A stretch of 64,000 nt of DNA from Methylobacterium sp. E-005 (GTDB taxonomy: Bacteria > Pseudomonadota > Alphaproteobacteria > Rhizobiales > Beijerinckiaceae): the NCBI RefSeq assembly GCF_022829725.1, contig NZ_JAKSYG010000153.1, positions 1 to 64,000 on the forward strand, written 5' to 3'. A program made the translations under genes and the position numbers. Positions 1-9,258 of the stretch are shown piece by piece (position 1 is the stretch's first letter; the number at the start of each line of letters is the position of its first letter). The notes below the pieces were generated by a model, which worked only from the letters and a program-made list of their open reading frames with translations, was not told the DNA's origin and did not search any database.

Positions 1-132
1 CTCCCCCAGGGCGCGGATCTGTGCCCCACGGGGCCCGAGATCCACCCCTTCGGCGAAGGCGCCGGCCAGGGCCGCCGTGAGACCCTGAACCTCGCCGAAC
101 GGAACGATGGAATGGGGTCCCACAGTGCTCAT
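1..132 (-). CDS. Hypothetical protein, N-terminal 44 residues (runs off the left edge)
   Basis: An ATG at 132-130 opens a frame with no stop to the window edge, giving 44 residues that begin MSTVGPHSIVPFGEV. It starts 7 bases after the stop of the chemotaxis receptor gene and in the same direction, so it is probably co-transcribed with it. I do not recognise the family from this fragment. The codon use is strongly GC3, like the neighbours. The function cannot be judged from what is visible, although a chemotaxis or signalling role would fit the position. Confidence 0.55.
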   Translation of the reverse strand, partial: MSTVGPHSIVPFGEVQGLTAALAGAFAEGVDLGPRGAQIRALGE

Positions 133-139
133 CGTCGCC

Positions 140-1834
140 TCACGCTGCGCGCACGGTTGCGAGGAAGCGCCCGACCTCGGCCGCGAGGTGCTCGGACTGG
201 CGCGACAGCTCCGAGGCCGCCCCCAGCACCTGGCTGGCCGCCGCGCCGGTCTCCTCGGCTGCGCCCGCCACCCCGGCGATGTTGTGCGTCACCTCGCCGG
301 TGCCCTGCGCCGCTTGGCTGACGTTCCTGACGATCTCCTGGGTCGCCGCACCCTGCTCCTCCACCGCGGCCGCGATTGATGCCGCCACCCCGTTGATCTC
401 GCGGATGCGTCCGGTGATGCCGCCGATCGATGTGACGGCCTGGCCGGTCGAGGCCTGGATCTGCGCGATCTGCCCGGAGATCTCGCTCGTGGCCTTCGCC
501 GTCTGTTCGGCCAACGCCTTCACTTCGGACGCGACGACCGCGAAGCCCTTACCGGCCGCTCCAGCCCGGGCCGCCTCGATGGTAGCATTCAGCGCCAGCA
601 GGTTGGTCTGCCCGGCGATGGTCGAGATCAGCCCGACCACGTCGCCGATCCGGGACACGGCGGCGCTCAGCTCCTGAACGAGTCTACCGGTCTGGTCAGC
701 CTCGTGCACGGCACGCTGCGCTAGCTCGGCCGAGCCGGCGACCTGCCGGCTGATCTCCTGCACCGACGAGCCCAGTTCCTCGGCCGCCGCGGCGACCGTA
801 TTGACGTTGGAGGCGGCCTCCTCGGCCGCTGCCGCGACCGTGGTCGACTGGCTGGCGGTTTCCGTCGCCGTAGCGGTCATGGTCTGGGCGGTGGCCTGCA
901 GCTCGGTGGCGGAGGACGACACCATGCCGATGATGCCGCCGACTGCGGCCTCGAACCCATCGGCCATTTGGCGCATCCCAGCCTTGCGCTGCTCCTCGGC
1001 GGCCAGGCGCGCCTGAGCGGTCTCGGTCTCCAGCTGCCGGGTGTGGATTAGGTTGTCCTTGAACACCTGGACGGCCGCCGCCATCGCGCCGATCTCGTCG
1101 CGACGTTCAGTCTCCGACACTTCAACCGCCGCATCGCCGGATGCGAGATGGCGCATGACGGCTTCGAGCCGTTTCAGCGGCTTGAGGCTCCGACGCACGA
1201 GGAACCAGAACGCAGCACTACAGACGCCGGCCAACAGGATGCTAATCAGGGTAGCTTCCGCCCGCATCCGGCTGACGACTGAGAGGTAGTCTTCCTGCTT
1301 CACCCCGGTGTAGAGTACGCCGATCGTGCTTCCGTCGGCCGCGGCGATCGGGTCGTAGGCGGTGAAATAGGGAACACCCAGAACCTCCGCCTTGCCTCGG
1401 AAAGGGCGCCCCTGCTTGACGACGGTGTCGTAGACGGGCCCAGCAGCCAAGCGAGTTCCTACGGCGCGTGTGCCGTCCGGCTTGGTAACGTTGGTGGCGA
1501 TGCGTGTGTCGCCGAGGAAGACTGTGGCAGTCCCGCCGATGATAGCCTGGACGCGATCGACGGCTGGGTCATTCTGGCTGATGCGGTGGGATCCGACCTG
1601 CAGCTGCCCGTTCACGAGGCTGAAATGTTCAGAGCCGCCCTCGTCCACCAGGTTCTGGCGCAGCAGACGCATGTTGCTCTCCAGCACGGCAGACGCGTGC
1701 TGGGTCATATCGGTCTCGACGTCACGCAGGATGAGGCCGACCGTGCAAATGGAGGCTAGGCTCAGCAGAGTGGTTCCGACGAGACTCAGGCGGACCGGCA
1801 GCGAGAAGCTGGGCCAAGCAAGGCGGTAAGGCAT
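140..1834 (-). CDS. Methyl-accepting chemotaxis protein with periplasmic Cache-type sensor domain
   Basis: This 564-residue inner-membrane receptor should sense a ligand outside and control the CheA/CheW kinase. A short N-terminal tail is followed by a membrane helix at about residues 16-36. A periplasmic region at about 40-190 resembles single Cache domains (it includes [13 protein letters not shown] and GVLYTGV). A second helix lies at about 193-213, then HAMP (about 214-266). The long cytoplasmic coiled-coil signalling domain carries the conserved hairpin tip, seen as [20 protein letters not shown]. The start follows the membrane-helix topology. Ligand unknown. The gene after it is in line and only 7 bases away. 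A TTAA-N7-TTAA box lies about 175 bases upstream. Whether this gene belongs to the chromosome or to the neighbouring prophage is not settled. Confidence 0.95.
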   Translation of the reverse strand: MPYRLAWPSFSLPVRLSLVGTTLLSLASICTVGLILRDVETDMTQHASAVLESNMRLLRQNLVDEGGSEHFSLVNGQLQVGSHRISQNDPAVDRVQAIIGGTATVFLGDTRIATNVTKPDGTRAVGTRLAAGPVYDTVVKQGRPFRGKAEVLGVPYFTAYDPIAAADGSTIGVLYTGVKQEDYLSVVSRMRAEATLISILLAGVCSAAFWFLVRRSLKPLKRLEAVMRHLASGDAAVEVSETERRDEIGAMAAAVQVFKDNLIHTRQLETETAQARLAAEEQRKAGMRQMADGFEAAVGGIIGMVSSSATELQATAQTMTATATETASQSTTVAAAAEEAASNVNTVAAAAEELGSSVQEISRQVAGSAELAQRAVHEADQTGRLVQELSAAVSRIGDVVGLISTIAGQTNLLALNATIEAARAGAAGKGFAVVASEVKALAEQTAKATSEISGQIAQIQASTGQAVTSIGGITGRIREINGVAASIAAAVEEQGAATQEIVRNVSQAAQGTGEVTHNIAGVAGAAEETGAAASQVLGAASELSRQSEHLAAEVGRFLATVRAA

Positions 1835-2202
1835 TCAACGGCTCTCATGGCGTGAGGCCGATCTCATCGTGACAGACCGAAGCGTCATCCTCGTTTAGTG
1901 AACGAGATGAGCCGGCTGTGACAAAGGATCGCGGGACGAAACTAAATTGAGCGCTGGGAGCCGAACCTGCCCCAGTCATTTTGAAGTCGCTATTATCTAG
2001 CTTCGGGTTAAATACCTATTAAGTCCGCATCCTGTGGACACGTTACTGAGTAAGGTGCCCATTCTCGGTTGCATGCCAACTGGAAATTGTATAATCTATA
2101 TCAAGTCTGGTTGGCATAATTCAGATTTGTAGAGAAGCATCGTGTGGGGGGGGGCATGCGCCTCGCGGCTGCTGCGCTGGCGGCCAAAACCCACGATAGA
2201 AA
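1835..2202. other. Non-coding region upstream of the chemotaxis receptor
   Basis: This 368-base stretch is clearly AT-richer than its surroundings. It holds the TTAA-N7-TTAA box listed separately. It also has an 8-base inverted repeat, ATGCCAAC at 2073-2080 and GTTGGCAT at 2110-2117, around an AT-rich centre that could be an operator or promoter. A run of ten G follows near 2146-2155. I see no gene in it. It is the likely junction between the receptor gene and the prophage tail end, but no attachment sequence is recognisable. Confidence 0.5.
2008..2022. promoter_or_regulatory. Candidate CtrA-binding box upstream of the chemotaxis receptor gene
   Basis: The sequence TTAA, seven bases (ATACCTA), TTAA matches the TTAA-N7-TTAA consensus of the alphaproteobacterial cell-cycle and motility regulator CtrA. 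Only two perfect matches are present in this GC-rich window. It sits 174 bases before the receptor start. CtrA control of motility and chemotaxis genes is established in several alphaproteobacteria. That it acts here is inference. Confidence 0.45.
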
Positions 2203-2394
2203 TCAGGTGTTGCGCCTTGCACGGTCAACTTCCTCGGCCGCTACCGCCTCAACGGCCGCGATGACGTTCTCCAGTTCGGAGACCTGACGCAGTGCGCTCC
2301 CGGCCGGTAATCCAGCGTGCTCGGCCATCGCTAGAATGAGCATACGCTGCTGCGTCTTGAGGCGCTCAAGGAGGTCGTTCAGCTTGTCGGACAT
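2203..2394 (-). CDS. Small hypothetical protein at the end of the prophage late region
   Basis: A 63-residue frame starts at 2394 with MSDKLNDLLERLKTQQRM. It is mostly charged amphipathic helix (leucine-spaced N-terminus, then AVEAVAAEEVDRAR) and probably a short coiled coil. A longer upstream extension of the same frame has low-complexity Arg/Ser/Pro content typical of antisense translation, so I chose the internal ATG. It follows the same direction as the tail genes. No family recognised. It could be a phage accessory protein. Confidence 0.5.
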   Translation of the reverse strand: MSDKLNDLLERLKTQQRMLILAMAEHAGLPAGSALRQVSELENVIAAVEAVAAEEVDRARRNT

Positions 2395-2474
2395 GGGCGG
2401 GCTGTAGCGGCGAGAGCTAGACCGGACAACTGAGGCATCTCGACAGCCGCCTAATCCGCGCCCATCTTGCCGCG

Positions 2475-2819
2475 ATGCGCTACGTTCTCGCCGCCATGAT
2501 CCTCGCCGCCGCCACCGTGGCGAACGCCGCCGGATCGGTGCCGAAGCTTCCGAAGGGCGCTTTCTACTACAACGTCCGGGACAGCCTGACGGCGCTAGGC
2601 TGGCAGCCGGCGCCACTCCCGGCGAACAAGCGCGGATGCACGGGCGGGCGTGAAGATGTCTGCGACCGCTACCCCGAGGCCGCGTCATGCTCGGGGACCG
2701 GGTTGGCGCTCTGCACCTTCCTGTGGAGGCGGGGCGACACCCTGGCCGAGGTGACAACCTACGGCGAGGAAGTCGACATGATCCGCGTCCGCTCCGTCGA
2801 GTGCCGAGCAGGGTGCTAG
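2475..2819 (+). CDS. Small secreted cysteine-containing hypothetical protein
   Basis: This 114-residue protein has a clear Sec signal peptide (residues 1-19, MRYVLAAMILAAATVANAA). The mature part has six cysteines, suggesting up to three disulfides in the periplasm, and aromatic-rich strands such as GAFYYNVRDSLTALGWQPAPL. It is on the plus strand, opposite to the prophage late genes, and its stop overlaps the tape-measure stop by four bases. Opposite orientation and a secreted product suggest a prophage-carried accessory (moron-like) gene or flanking chromosomal gene. Function unknown. Confidence 0.65.
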   Translation: MRYVLAAMILAAATVANAAGSVPKLPKGAFYYNVRDSLTALGWQPAPLPANKRGCTGGREDVCDRYPEAASCSGTGLALCTFLWRRGDTLAEVTTYGEEVDMIRVRSVECRAGC

Positions 2820-5020
2820 ATTACCGCCGTCTGCGCATTCTCCAGCGCGAGACCATGCATCCGGTCGAAGACATCCGTCATCGTGCGCCCGGCCTCTTTA
2901 GCGTTCCTCGCCTCATGGATCGTGGTGTTGTTGTTGAAGGTCTGATGCACGGCCTTATTGCTGCTCGACGTGGTGTTGTTCGTCACAGGGCTGGCACCAA
3001 CCGGCGCCGGCTGCATCACGTTACTTGGATCAATGCGGTTCGGATCGAACCCGCCCGGCGTCATGTTCGGCAGGCCACGCATCGTTGAGCTTGGCGGGAC
3101 CGTGATTGAGGAACTTGCAGCCTCGGCCGGCGCAACCCCGGCCCCAGACCGCCGGAGCGCGTGCAGATTTGGCAAGCGGAAGTCATAAGCCTTCTGCTTA
3201 AACTTGGGATTTTCGTAGCCGTCGATCCCAGCGCGAAGCTTATCCTCTCCGGTCGCAGCTCCCTTAATCTGGTTCCACACGCCCCGATACCGGCCGCGTA
3301 GAAATTCGTCACGCAAGAACTGCTGCTGCGCGCCCACGTCAGTCCAATCTGTCCCCATACGGGCCGCGAAAGCCTTAAGCTGGGTGAACCGCTCGGCGTG
3401 CCACTGCGCGGTGCCGAAGCTTGTCGGCCGGCCGCTCGGGTCAAGATCGCCCTTGATCGTCGGATCAAGGTTCGCGGTGGACTCGCCCTGCATCATTGCG
3501 ACCATGGCCCGCGAGGTTTCGAGATCGGCACCCATGCCGCCATCAGACACGGGGGCCTGAAAGAACTTCAGCCAGGACGCGACCCGCTCCTTGCCGCCCG
3601 CAGAATTGGCGCCGGGTTTCCAGCGGTGTCCGTGTGTCGTGATCGTGCCGTCATCCTCCGCAGGCAGTCCGCCATCGCCACCGTGCGCGTCCGCCGAGCC
3701 GCCCGAGAATGCCCGCTTCACCGCACGGGCCGCCCTCCTGAACATGCCGGGCTGATCCTCGGCGGCACGCTCGCGCTGTTCATCAAACGAGACGCCATTG
3801 CGCACGCCGCCCGAGCTACCCGCCGGCATCAGGCCCATCTTCTCAAGCAACCACGTTGAGAGCGAGCCAGCGCCGGAGACCTCTACGCTGTTGAATTTAT
3901 CCAAGAGGCTAGACACCTGAGATGAGGCTTTGGCGATACGCTCAACCGCCGTCGCCAACCGCTCAGCGCGCTCGCTGAATGCATCCCACTTCTTAATAAA
4001 CTCGTCACCGTTGCTGCCGGTAACGCTCTCAATCAGGGCGCCGATCTTATCCACCACCCACACAAGGGCTTTGGAGATCCCGTCCATGATATGCTCGACC
4101 TTCTGAGGGTTTGAGCGGATCCAATCCTGAAACCGATCAACGATGCGCTGAATGGCCGGCGCGAGACTGACAATCAGCTTGTCGCCGAGGGCCGAGGCTG
4201 TCGCCTGCAACCGGGTCAATGAACGCTGGAACGCCATAGAGGCTTCGGTCGCCTCTTTGCTGTTGACCCCTAGCGATTTGGTGAGGTTGTCGTATTCCGC
4301 ACGGTAGCGGTCGATCTGGTCAATGTACTTCACCAAAAGCGCATAGGTTTCCTCAGAGATGCCAGCGAGACCGGCCTCACGAGACCCCGAGTCATAGCCG
4401 TGCGTCTGTAGGATCCGCACCGTGTCTAAAAGCTGATCTACCTTATCCTTGTCCATGTCGACGCCGAGTCCGGCCACGAAGCCTTTGACGCCGCTGTTCT
4501 CGCGCATTGCCTTGGTGAAGCTTTCGACCGCCGAGACGGCCTGCTCTGCCGTGCCGCCGGTCTGCTTGAAGGCGTAGCCCAAGCTGTTGAGGCTCTGCAC
4601 GCTGGCACCGGTTCGCGCCGAGACAAAGCCGAGATGATCGAACGCACCGGCGACGCGGGTCACGGCATAGGTGATGGCCGTCGCCGCAGCGGTCGCGGCC
4701 AAGGCCATTTTCTCGACGCCCGCGACGAACGCCTTGTTGCGCTCATCCCGCTTGTGAGCGGCTTCCTTCTCAAGCTTCTCCCGGGCCTGCGCGTCGGAAA
4801 GGGCTTGCTTGGCCTCCTTTAGGGCGGTCTCGCGACTGAGCTTAGCGATTTGCTCCTCAGTCTTGGCCTCTTCCCATAGCGCATCATCAATCCGCTTCTG
4901 AGCGGCTTTTACAGCGTTTTCATAGTCGTCAAGGGTCTTTTTACCATCGTTGAATGAAGCCTTATCGATATCGAACCCGAGGGCGATGGCAAAAGACTTG
5001 ATCGTATCGCCCATGCTCAT
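2816..5020 (-). CDS. Phage tail tape-measure-like protein with tail lysozyme domain
   Basis: The 734-residue protein sets tail length and may breach the cell wall during DNA entry. The N-terminal 100 residues are coiled coil (many KAAQKRID/EEAKTEEQIAK-type repeats), followed by an Ala/Thr-rich hydrophobic stretch (about 108-125) and long helical segments, as in tape measures. Residues about 488-620 (AMVAMMQGES through AQQQFLRDEF) resemble the phage tail lysozyme family, with the Glu of MMQGES as the likely catalytic acid. The Asn/Thr-rich C-terminus is typical of tail proteins. It is preceded by two small genes in the tail-chaperone position. At 734 residues it is at the short end for a tape measure, implying a short contractile or small siphovirus tail. 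Confidence 0.85.
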   Translation of the reverse strand: MSMGDTIKSFAIALGFDIDKASFNDGKKTLDDYENAVKAAQKRIDDALWEEAKTEEQIAKLSRETALKEAKQALSDAQAREKLEKEAAHKRDERNKAFVAGVEKMALAATAAATAITYAVTRVAGAFDHLGFVSARTGASVQSLNSLGYAFKQTGGTAEQAVSAVESFTKAMRENSGVKGFVAGLGVDMDKDKVDQLLDTVRILQTHGYDSGSREAGLAGISEETYALLVKYIDQIDRYRAEYDNLTKSLGVNSKEATEASMAFQRSLTRLQATASALGDKLIVSLAPAIQRIVDRFQDWIRSNPQKVEHIMDGISKALVWVVDKIGALIESVTGSNGDEFIKKWDAFSERAERLATAVERIAKASSQVSSLLDKFNSVEVSGAGSLSTWLLEKMGLMPAGSSGGVRNGVSFDEQRERAAEDQPGMFRRAARAVKRAFSGGSADAHGGDGGLPAEDDGTITTHGHRWKPGANSAGGKERVASWLKFFQAPVSDGGMGADLETSRAMVAMMQGESTANLDPTIKGDLDPSGRPTSFGTAQWHAERFTQLKAFAARMGTDWTDVGAQQQFLRDEFLRGRYRGVWNQIKGAATGEDKLRAGIDGYENPKFKQKAYDFRLPNLHALRRSGAGVAPAEAASSSITVPPSSTMRGLPNMTPGGFDPNRIDPSNVMQPAPVGASPVTNNTTSSSNKAVHQTFNNNTTIHEARNAKEAGRTMTDVFDRMHGLALENAQTAVI

Positions 5021-5030
5021 GGCCGCCCCC

Positions 5031-5480
5031 TCAATGCAGCTTCGACATCGCGGCGCGGATCTCGGCGGGGACAGTATCGCCGCCGCCGTCGATCCACCGC
5101 TTGACCACGAACCCGAGCGCTCGGCCCAATAGGAGGCTCATCACGGCCCCGTCGATGTCGGGGAATGCGGGCTCGGCTTCGCCCTTCGGCCATACCGAGT
5201 GCCAGTCGGGGCCGACTTCGCGCAACAGGGCGCCGAGGCTCGCGCGCTCGATCATATCGAGATCGTCGTCGGACAGCTTGCCCCAGCCGGCAAAGACGGT
5301 CTGTCCGACCTTCACCACGTCGATATTCTGGCGAAGGGCGAGCCTAGGGCCGGGCATCAGCACGAGCGGCACCGCCTCGCCGATCAACGGCGCGAACCGG
5401 CGCAGGATCCGGGTTTCCGTCTGCGCGGGCATCCCCTCGAAACGATAGCGGCTGCCTGCGATCTCAAAGTCTGCCGCCAT
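5031..5480 (-). CDS. Probable phage tail assembly protein
   Basis: This 149-residue protein starts at 5480 with MAADFEIAGSRYRFEGMPAQ. The frame is open further upstream, but that part overlaps the previous gene. The N-terminal strand-rich segment (FEIAGSRYRFEGMPAQTETRILRRFAPLI) has the form seen in small tail assembly or chaperone proteins encoded just before tape measures. The C-terminus is helical and ends 10 bases before the tape-measure start. Position is the main evidence; family assignment is inference. Confidence 0.6.
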   Translation of the reverse strand: MAADFEIAGSRYRFEGMPAQTETRILRRFAPLIGEAVPLVLMPGPRLALRQNIDVVKVGQTVFAGWGKLSDDDLDMIERASLGALLREVGPDWHSVWPKGEAEPAFPDIDGAVMSLLLGRALGFVVKRWIDGGGDTVPAEIRAAMSKLH

Positions 5481-5481
5481 C

Positions 5482-5712
5482 TCAGTTCCTCCGGATCTCG
5501 CTGGCCCGCACAACGATGTCGCGCAGTCGTTCCAAGCTTTCCGGCTCAAGACCGCCTGAGAGCGCAAAAGCCGTCAGGACTGATATGGCAACTTGAGAAC
5601 AAATCTCGTCATCGGCTTCGATCCCGAACACGCCAAGTCCAGCCCTTGCCCCAAGCATCGCACCCCGGAAAATACCTTCGTCTAGGTTATCTTGATCCGT
5701 CACGCCTTGCAT
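5482..5712 (-). CDS. Small phage protein of unknown function in the tail operon
   Basis: This 76-residue acidic protein (MQGVTDQDNLDEGIFRG) starts 3 bases after the stop of the hub-like gene and ends one base before the start of the tail assembly gene. The middle is hydrophobic helix (ICSQVAISVLTAFALSGG). The tight packing supports a real gene of the tail operon. No family recognised. Confidence 0.6.
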   Translation of the reverse strand: MQGVTDQDNLDEGIFRGAMLGARAGLGVFGIEADDEICSQVAISVLTAFALSGGLEPESLERLRDIVVRASEIRRN

Positions 5713-5715
5713 CCT

Positions 5716-6720
5716 CTAATAGTTCGGTAGCGAGACGCCGCGCGAAGCATATTGCGGGGGGACTACGCCGACCGCCGCCGAGACCGCGACAAAGCTGGTA
5801 TAGAACGGGTTACCGCGGGTCTCTCCCTCATGCGAGGCGTAGAACACCTTATACGTGCCATCGCTCGACAATGCGCCATACTGCGCGAGAAGCTGATTAT
5901 TCGGCTCGCCCGCGATGCTAGGATCTATCTCGGCCCGTTGGATTGAGCCGTTGTCGATCTGCACGGTTGATGTCGGCACGATTAGTCCGTTGAGAAGGCT
6001 TTTCCCCTCAATGCCGCCGATCGTCTGCACCGCCTGTCCGATAAGACCAGTTCTGCCATTCAAGGCGATCGTGCTGCCGGGTTTTAGCTTGTCGTTGGCG
6101 ACGACCTGAAACACTCCGTTTTGAATGCTCCAAGATGTTTTCGTTGCATTACAGACTTCGCGCAGCAGTGATTTTGCCATACCGTGAGCGGCATAACCAC
6201 GAGAAAACTGCGTTTTGGTCAAACGGTCTTTGTCGATATATCCGACCTCAACGCCTAGTTCTTTCAAGGCATCTGCGCAGACCATCACTTGGTCATAATA
6301 GGTATGACCAGCCGAAAGCGATTTATTCACTACGGCAAAATTGCGCGCCTGGCTGCTGTCAGTGGCGAGGATCGCCAAATAACTATCGGGATCCATCGTG
6401 TCATCGCGGACATTCGCTCGCGCCTGCCGAATTTGTCCCTTGAACAGGATATGCGCAGGACCGTCACCGTAACCGGCCGAGAGCGTGACCTGTTTCCCCG
6501 TCATCAGCGTAGCCGCGACACTACTCGGCGACACGTTGTAAATGTCGATCCTCGCCACATTCGGCGTGCTGGCGTCCTTTTGCTGAGTACGGAACCGGAT
6601 ATGCAGGCCGGGGACTTGGGTTCGCCCGTCCGCATTGCTCTCCGGCAACGTGCCGTCATAGGTCCAGGTGCGGCCACCCTCGACCGCGACTTGGACCTTG
6701 CGGAGATACAATTCGGTCAC
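5716..6720 (-). CDS. Phage baseplate hub-like structural protein
   Basis: A 334-residue, beta-rich protein. The first half (YLRKVQVAVE, LHIRFRTQQKDASTPNVARIDIYN, VTLSAGYGDGPAHILFKGQI) matches the pattern of phage hub proteins related to gp27/protein D: an opening strand set, a conserved N-x-A-x-I-x-I-Y-N segment and an aromatic-glycine turn. The middle contains a helix-rich insertion. It overlaps the preceding gene by four bases (ATGA) and precedes the tail assembly and tape-measure genes. GC content is a little lower than its neighbours. The hub assignment is by pattern, not by search. Confidence 0.65.
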   Translation of the reverse strand: MTELYLRKVQVAVEGGRTWTYDGTLPESNADGRTQVPGLHIRFRTQQKDASTPNVARIDIYNVSPSSVAATLMTGKQVTLSAGYGDGPAHILFKGQIRQARANVRDDTMDPDSYLAILATDSSQARNFAVVNKSLSAGHTYYDQVMVCADALKELGVEVGYIDKDRLTKTQFSRGYAAHGMAKSLLREVCNATKTSWSIQNGVFQVVANDKLKPGSTIALNGRTGLIGQAVQTIGGIEGKSLLNGLIVPTSTVQIDNGSIQRAEIDPSIAGEPNNQLLAQYGALSSDGTYKVFYASHEGETRGNPFYTSFVAVSAAVGVVPPQYASRGVSLPNY

Positions 6721-7232
6721 GAGCCCGACCCCTCGCCGTCAATGGAATACGTGACAGCCCTGCGCATTTGCGCGGAGTCGATGAGGGGGCGCTCGCCCGT
6801 CCGGCCGCGGGCACGGCGGGCCGCCAGGGTGCGCGCGTTCAGCGGGGCGAAGGTGCCATCCGTCATCCGCTCTTGCACCGCGGCCACGCCGATTAGGCCC
6901 ACTTGATTGAGGGCCTTCACGGGTGCGGACAGATCGCCGGAGAAGGCCGCTACCGCCCCCTGCTTCAACCGCTCGGCCGCTTGCTTGGTGATGCTCTCGA
7001 TACCCGGCACGAGGAACGGGCGGGCCGGGATGTTCTGATCCGGCGCACCGTACTCGTTGAGGTACGCCAGCATGGCGTTCGTCGGCGGGTTGGGCTCGCC
7101 GGGCTCGGGCTGGCGGCCGGCCCCGTCTGCCGGGAAGCCGATGGCGACGCGCTTGCCCAGCTCGCGCAGGACGCTCTGCGAGAAGGGAGAGAGCTTGGCG
7201 GGCGTGGCCGTGAACTTCGATTTCATCGCCAT
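6717..7232 (-). CDS. Probable phage virion morphogenesis / tail completion protein
   Basis: A 171-residue protein starting at 7232 (MAMKSKFTATPAKLSPFSQ). The pattern AIGFPADGAG, then AYLNEYGAPDQNIPARPFLVPGIE, then a helix and LIDSAQMRRAVTYSI, is typical of small neck or tail-completion proteins of phages (HK97 gp10-like or virion morphogenesis type), in which an N-x-P-x-R-P-F motif is conserved. It overlaps the hub-like gene by four bases. The frame upstream of 7232 is open to 7322 but looks non-coding. Confidence 0.65.
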   Translation of the reverse strand: MAMKSKFTATPAKLSPFSQSVLRELGKRVAIGFPADGAGRQPEPGEPNPPTNAMLAYLNEYGAPDQNIPARPFLVPGIESITKQAAERLKQGAVAAFSGDLSAPVKALNQVGLIGVAAVQERMTDGTFAPLNARTLAARRARGRTGERPLIDSAQMRRAVTYSIDGEGSGS

Positions 7233-7367
7233 GGCGAACCTGCGGTGGTGGTGGCCGGCGCCAGCCTCCGAGAGGGAGCCGCGCCGGCATGCGGGGTTAG
7301 GTTTTCGAAGCACTCGCCGCATTGCCTCGCCCGGCCACGGAAAGCCGGGAACCGCACCGGGGAGGAC

Positions 7368-8417
7368 TCACCCGAGCGCGGCGTCTGCATCCGCTTCAAG
7401 TGCCCGGTGGAACGCCTGCCACGTCGCCGAGGCACGTGAGAGTGAGTCGGGCGGTTCGTTGCGACCGTGGGGGACGAAGGCGTTGGCAAGCGCAGCCGTG
7501 TCGGGCTTGAGCCGATAGAGAGGCGCCGCCGCCAGGCCGGCCTGCATGCGCTGCAGAGCGACCGCCGCCAGTTCGGCGCGCCGATGGATCTCACCGGCCT
7601 TCCGACCCTCGCTGGCGATATCCTCGGCTACCATCTCGACCACGCCGCGGGCGGCAGCCTGAACCCGCGTCTCGGCCTCGGCCAGGGCGGCACGCTTAGC
7701 CTCGACCACCTCGCCGATCGCCGCGACGGCCTGTCGAGCATGGGCAGCCTTCACCCTGGCGCGGTCACGCTCATGGCGGGCATCGAGGCTCGCGGCGTCG
7801 GGGGCGAGATCCGGTTCATCGCCACCCTTCTCAGCCCACTCGACCACCCGCCGGGCGAAGTCATCTCCACCGTCCAGTTCGGCGAGGCGCGACTGGCTCT
7901 CCGCGATGATGGCCGCGTGCTCCACGGCCTGAGCCTTCGCCATGGCCGCTTCCTTCGCGGCTAGAGCCTCACGGGCGCCAGCGCGAACGTTCTGGGCATC
8001 GCGGAGCCTGCTGCGGGCCTCGGCCACGAGGGGCGTGATTTCGGCCACCGGACGGGCGGCATGCTGATGCGCGTCGAGTACCGTGAGGGCAGAGCCGGTT
8101 TGAGCCGCTGGCGAGAGTGCAGCGGGCCGGCGAGCAAGGTCGGCATCCGCCTTGGCCCGCTCGGCGATGAAGGCGTTCAGTTCGGCGTGATTGCGGGGCG
8201 CTTCACGCAGCACGGACGCCGAGGCCGGCCGGGAAGGCAGGGCCGTGACGGTATGGCCGCCCGGCTGATGCAACGTGCGATCGACCGCAGGCACGGGCGC
8301 GGCGACCGGCTCGGGGCCGGCCTGGCGCGAATGGCCCCGGCGGTCCACCTCGGCGACAGACACGGCACCGTCACGCCGCGGAACCTGAGGGGCGAAATCG
8401 TGGATGGCGCTGCTCAT
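7368..8417 (-). CDS. Hypothetical prophage protein rich in coiled coil
   Basis: A 349-residue protein. The N-terminal 110 residues are Pro/Arg-rich and probably disordered. Residues about 130-290 are Ala/Glu/Arg-rich helix (SRLRDAQNVRAGAREALAAKEAAMAKAQ) with coiled-coil character. It overlaps the previous gene by four bases. It lies between terminase and the tail genes, where portal, protease and capsid genes would be expected, but has no portal or capsid features. A scaffold-like role is possible, but I cannot support it. Confidence 0.55.
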   Translation of the reverse strand: MSSAIHDFAPQVPRRDGAVSVAEVDRRGHSRQAGPEPVAAPVPAVDRTLHQPGGHTVTALPSRPASASVLREAPRNHAELNAFIAERAKADADLARRPAALSPAAQTGSALTVLDAHQHAARPVAEITPLVAEARSRLRDAQNVRAGAREALAAKEAAMAKAQAVEHAAIIAESQSRLAELDGGDDFARRVVEWAEKGGDEPDLAPDAASLDARHERDRARVKAAHARQAVAAIGEVVEAKRAALAEAETRVQAAARGVVEMVAEDIASEGRKAGEIHRRAELAAVALQRMQAGLAAAPLYRLKPDTAALANAFVPHGRNEPPDSLSRASATWQAFHRALEADADAALG

Positions 8418-8827
8418 CGGCCGGTCCTCCCGTAAAACTCAGCGGCCCGCTTGTTCATGTCCCGAAGCTGCTGGCGCTGATGCTCGGCACGATCGGCCCA
8501 AGCCTGATCGAAGGCGGCCCGGTCGCACTGAGCCTGAGCCACGGCATCCCGGGCGGCACGGTCGCGAGCGGCGGCGCGGTCTCGCGCGAGCTTCACCTCG
8601 GCCAGCTTCTCGCCGACCTCATCCATCATCTCCATGATGCCGGACCGGTCGATGGCATCCCGCATCAACTCGCCAAAGCGCTTTGTCGTGATGTGGACCG
8701 GAGTTGCCGAGTCCTTGAACTTGATGCTGATCGTATCGTTCGAGGCCGGCCTGCGTGCGGGACGCGCAAGAGACCTACGTGGTGCGCTGTCTCGCGTTGG
8801 AATATCGAAAACTAAACTCTGCGGCAT
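8414..8827 (-). CDS. Hypothetical prophage protein with helical C-terminus
   Basis: A 137-residue protein (MPQSLVFDIPTRD). A short central segment (NDTISIKFKDSATPVHITTKRFGELM) looks like a beta-beta-alpha unit, and the C-terminal half is Ala/Arg/Asp-rich helix. It overlaps the following gene by four bases (ATGA), so the two are probably translated together. No family recognised. Confidence 0.55.
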   Translation of the reverse strand: MPQSLVFDIPTRDSAPRRSLARPARRPASNDTISIKFKDSATPVHITTKRFGELMRDAIDRSGIMEMMDEVGEKLAEVKLARDRAAARDRAARDAVAQAQCDRAAFDQAWADRAEHQRQQLRDMNKRAAEFYGRTGR

Positions 8828-8842
8828 TGCTATTGCTCACTT

Positions 8843-9100
8843 TCAGGATGTGGGCGGAGCCGTCCAAGACGGGGCTATAGTTCCAAGGCTTCGATAATCT
8901 TCAATGGATCCGCCGTTATCAGCAAAAGTCGCGACCACGACCAAAGCGAGATAGCTGGCAATGTCTGTGTTGGTGTGGCCCATGGTCGGGAAAGTCATCC
9001 CACAGTCCCCAAGAACGGCCAGGACGGCCCGGCCGGCCGCGAACAGAGCCTTGTCCGATGCAAAGTCCGCCGGGGTGAAGTGCCGGGACTGGTCAGTCAT
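8843..9100 (-). CDS. Small hypothetical prophage protein
   Basis: An 85-residue protein (MTDQSRHFTPADFASDKALF) with a mixed helical sequence and an alanine/valine-rich hydrophobic helix (IASYLALVVVATFADNGGS) that could be buried or membrane-associated. It is 15 bases upstream of the next gene in line and about 160 bases downstream of the terminase stop. Function unknown. Confidence 0.55.
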   Translation of the reverse strand: MTDQSRHFTPADFASDKALFAAGRAVLAVLGDCGMTFPTMGHTNTDIASYLALVVVATFADNGGSIEDYRSLGTIAPSWTAPPTS

Positions 9101-9258
9101 CGCGGCGGCCTCCGGAGGTGCGCTCGCCGACCGGGAGCGACGCGGCGGGCGATTGCCGCGCGCTCGACCGGCTGGCTCGCACCGGACGCAAGGTCGGGAA
9201 GGAACCCACGTCCGATCCGGGGATGGCGTCGGCCGTGGCTCGGCCGGTGGTAGCGGCG

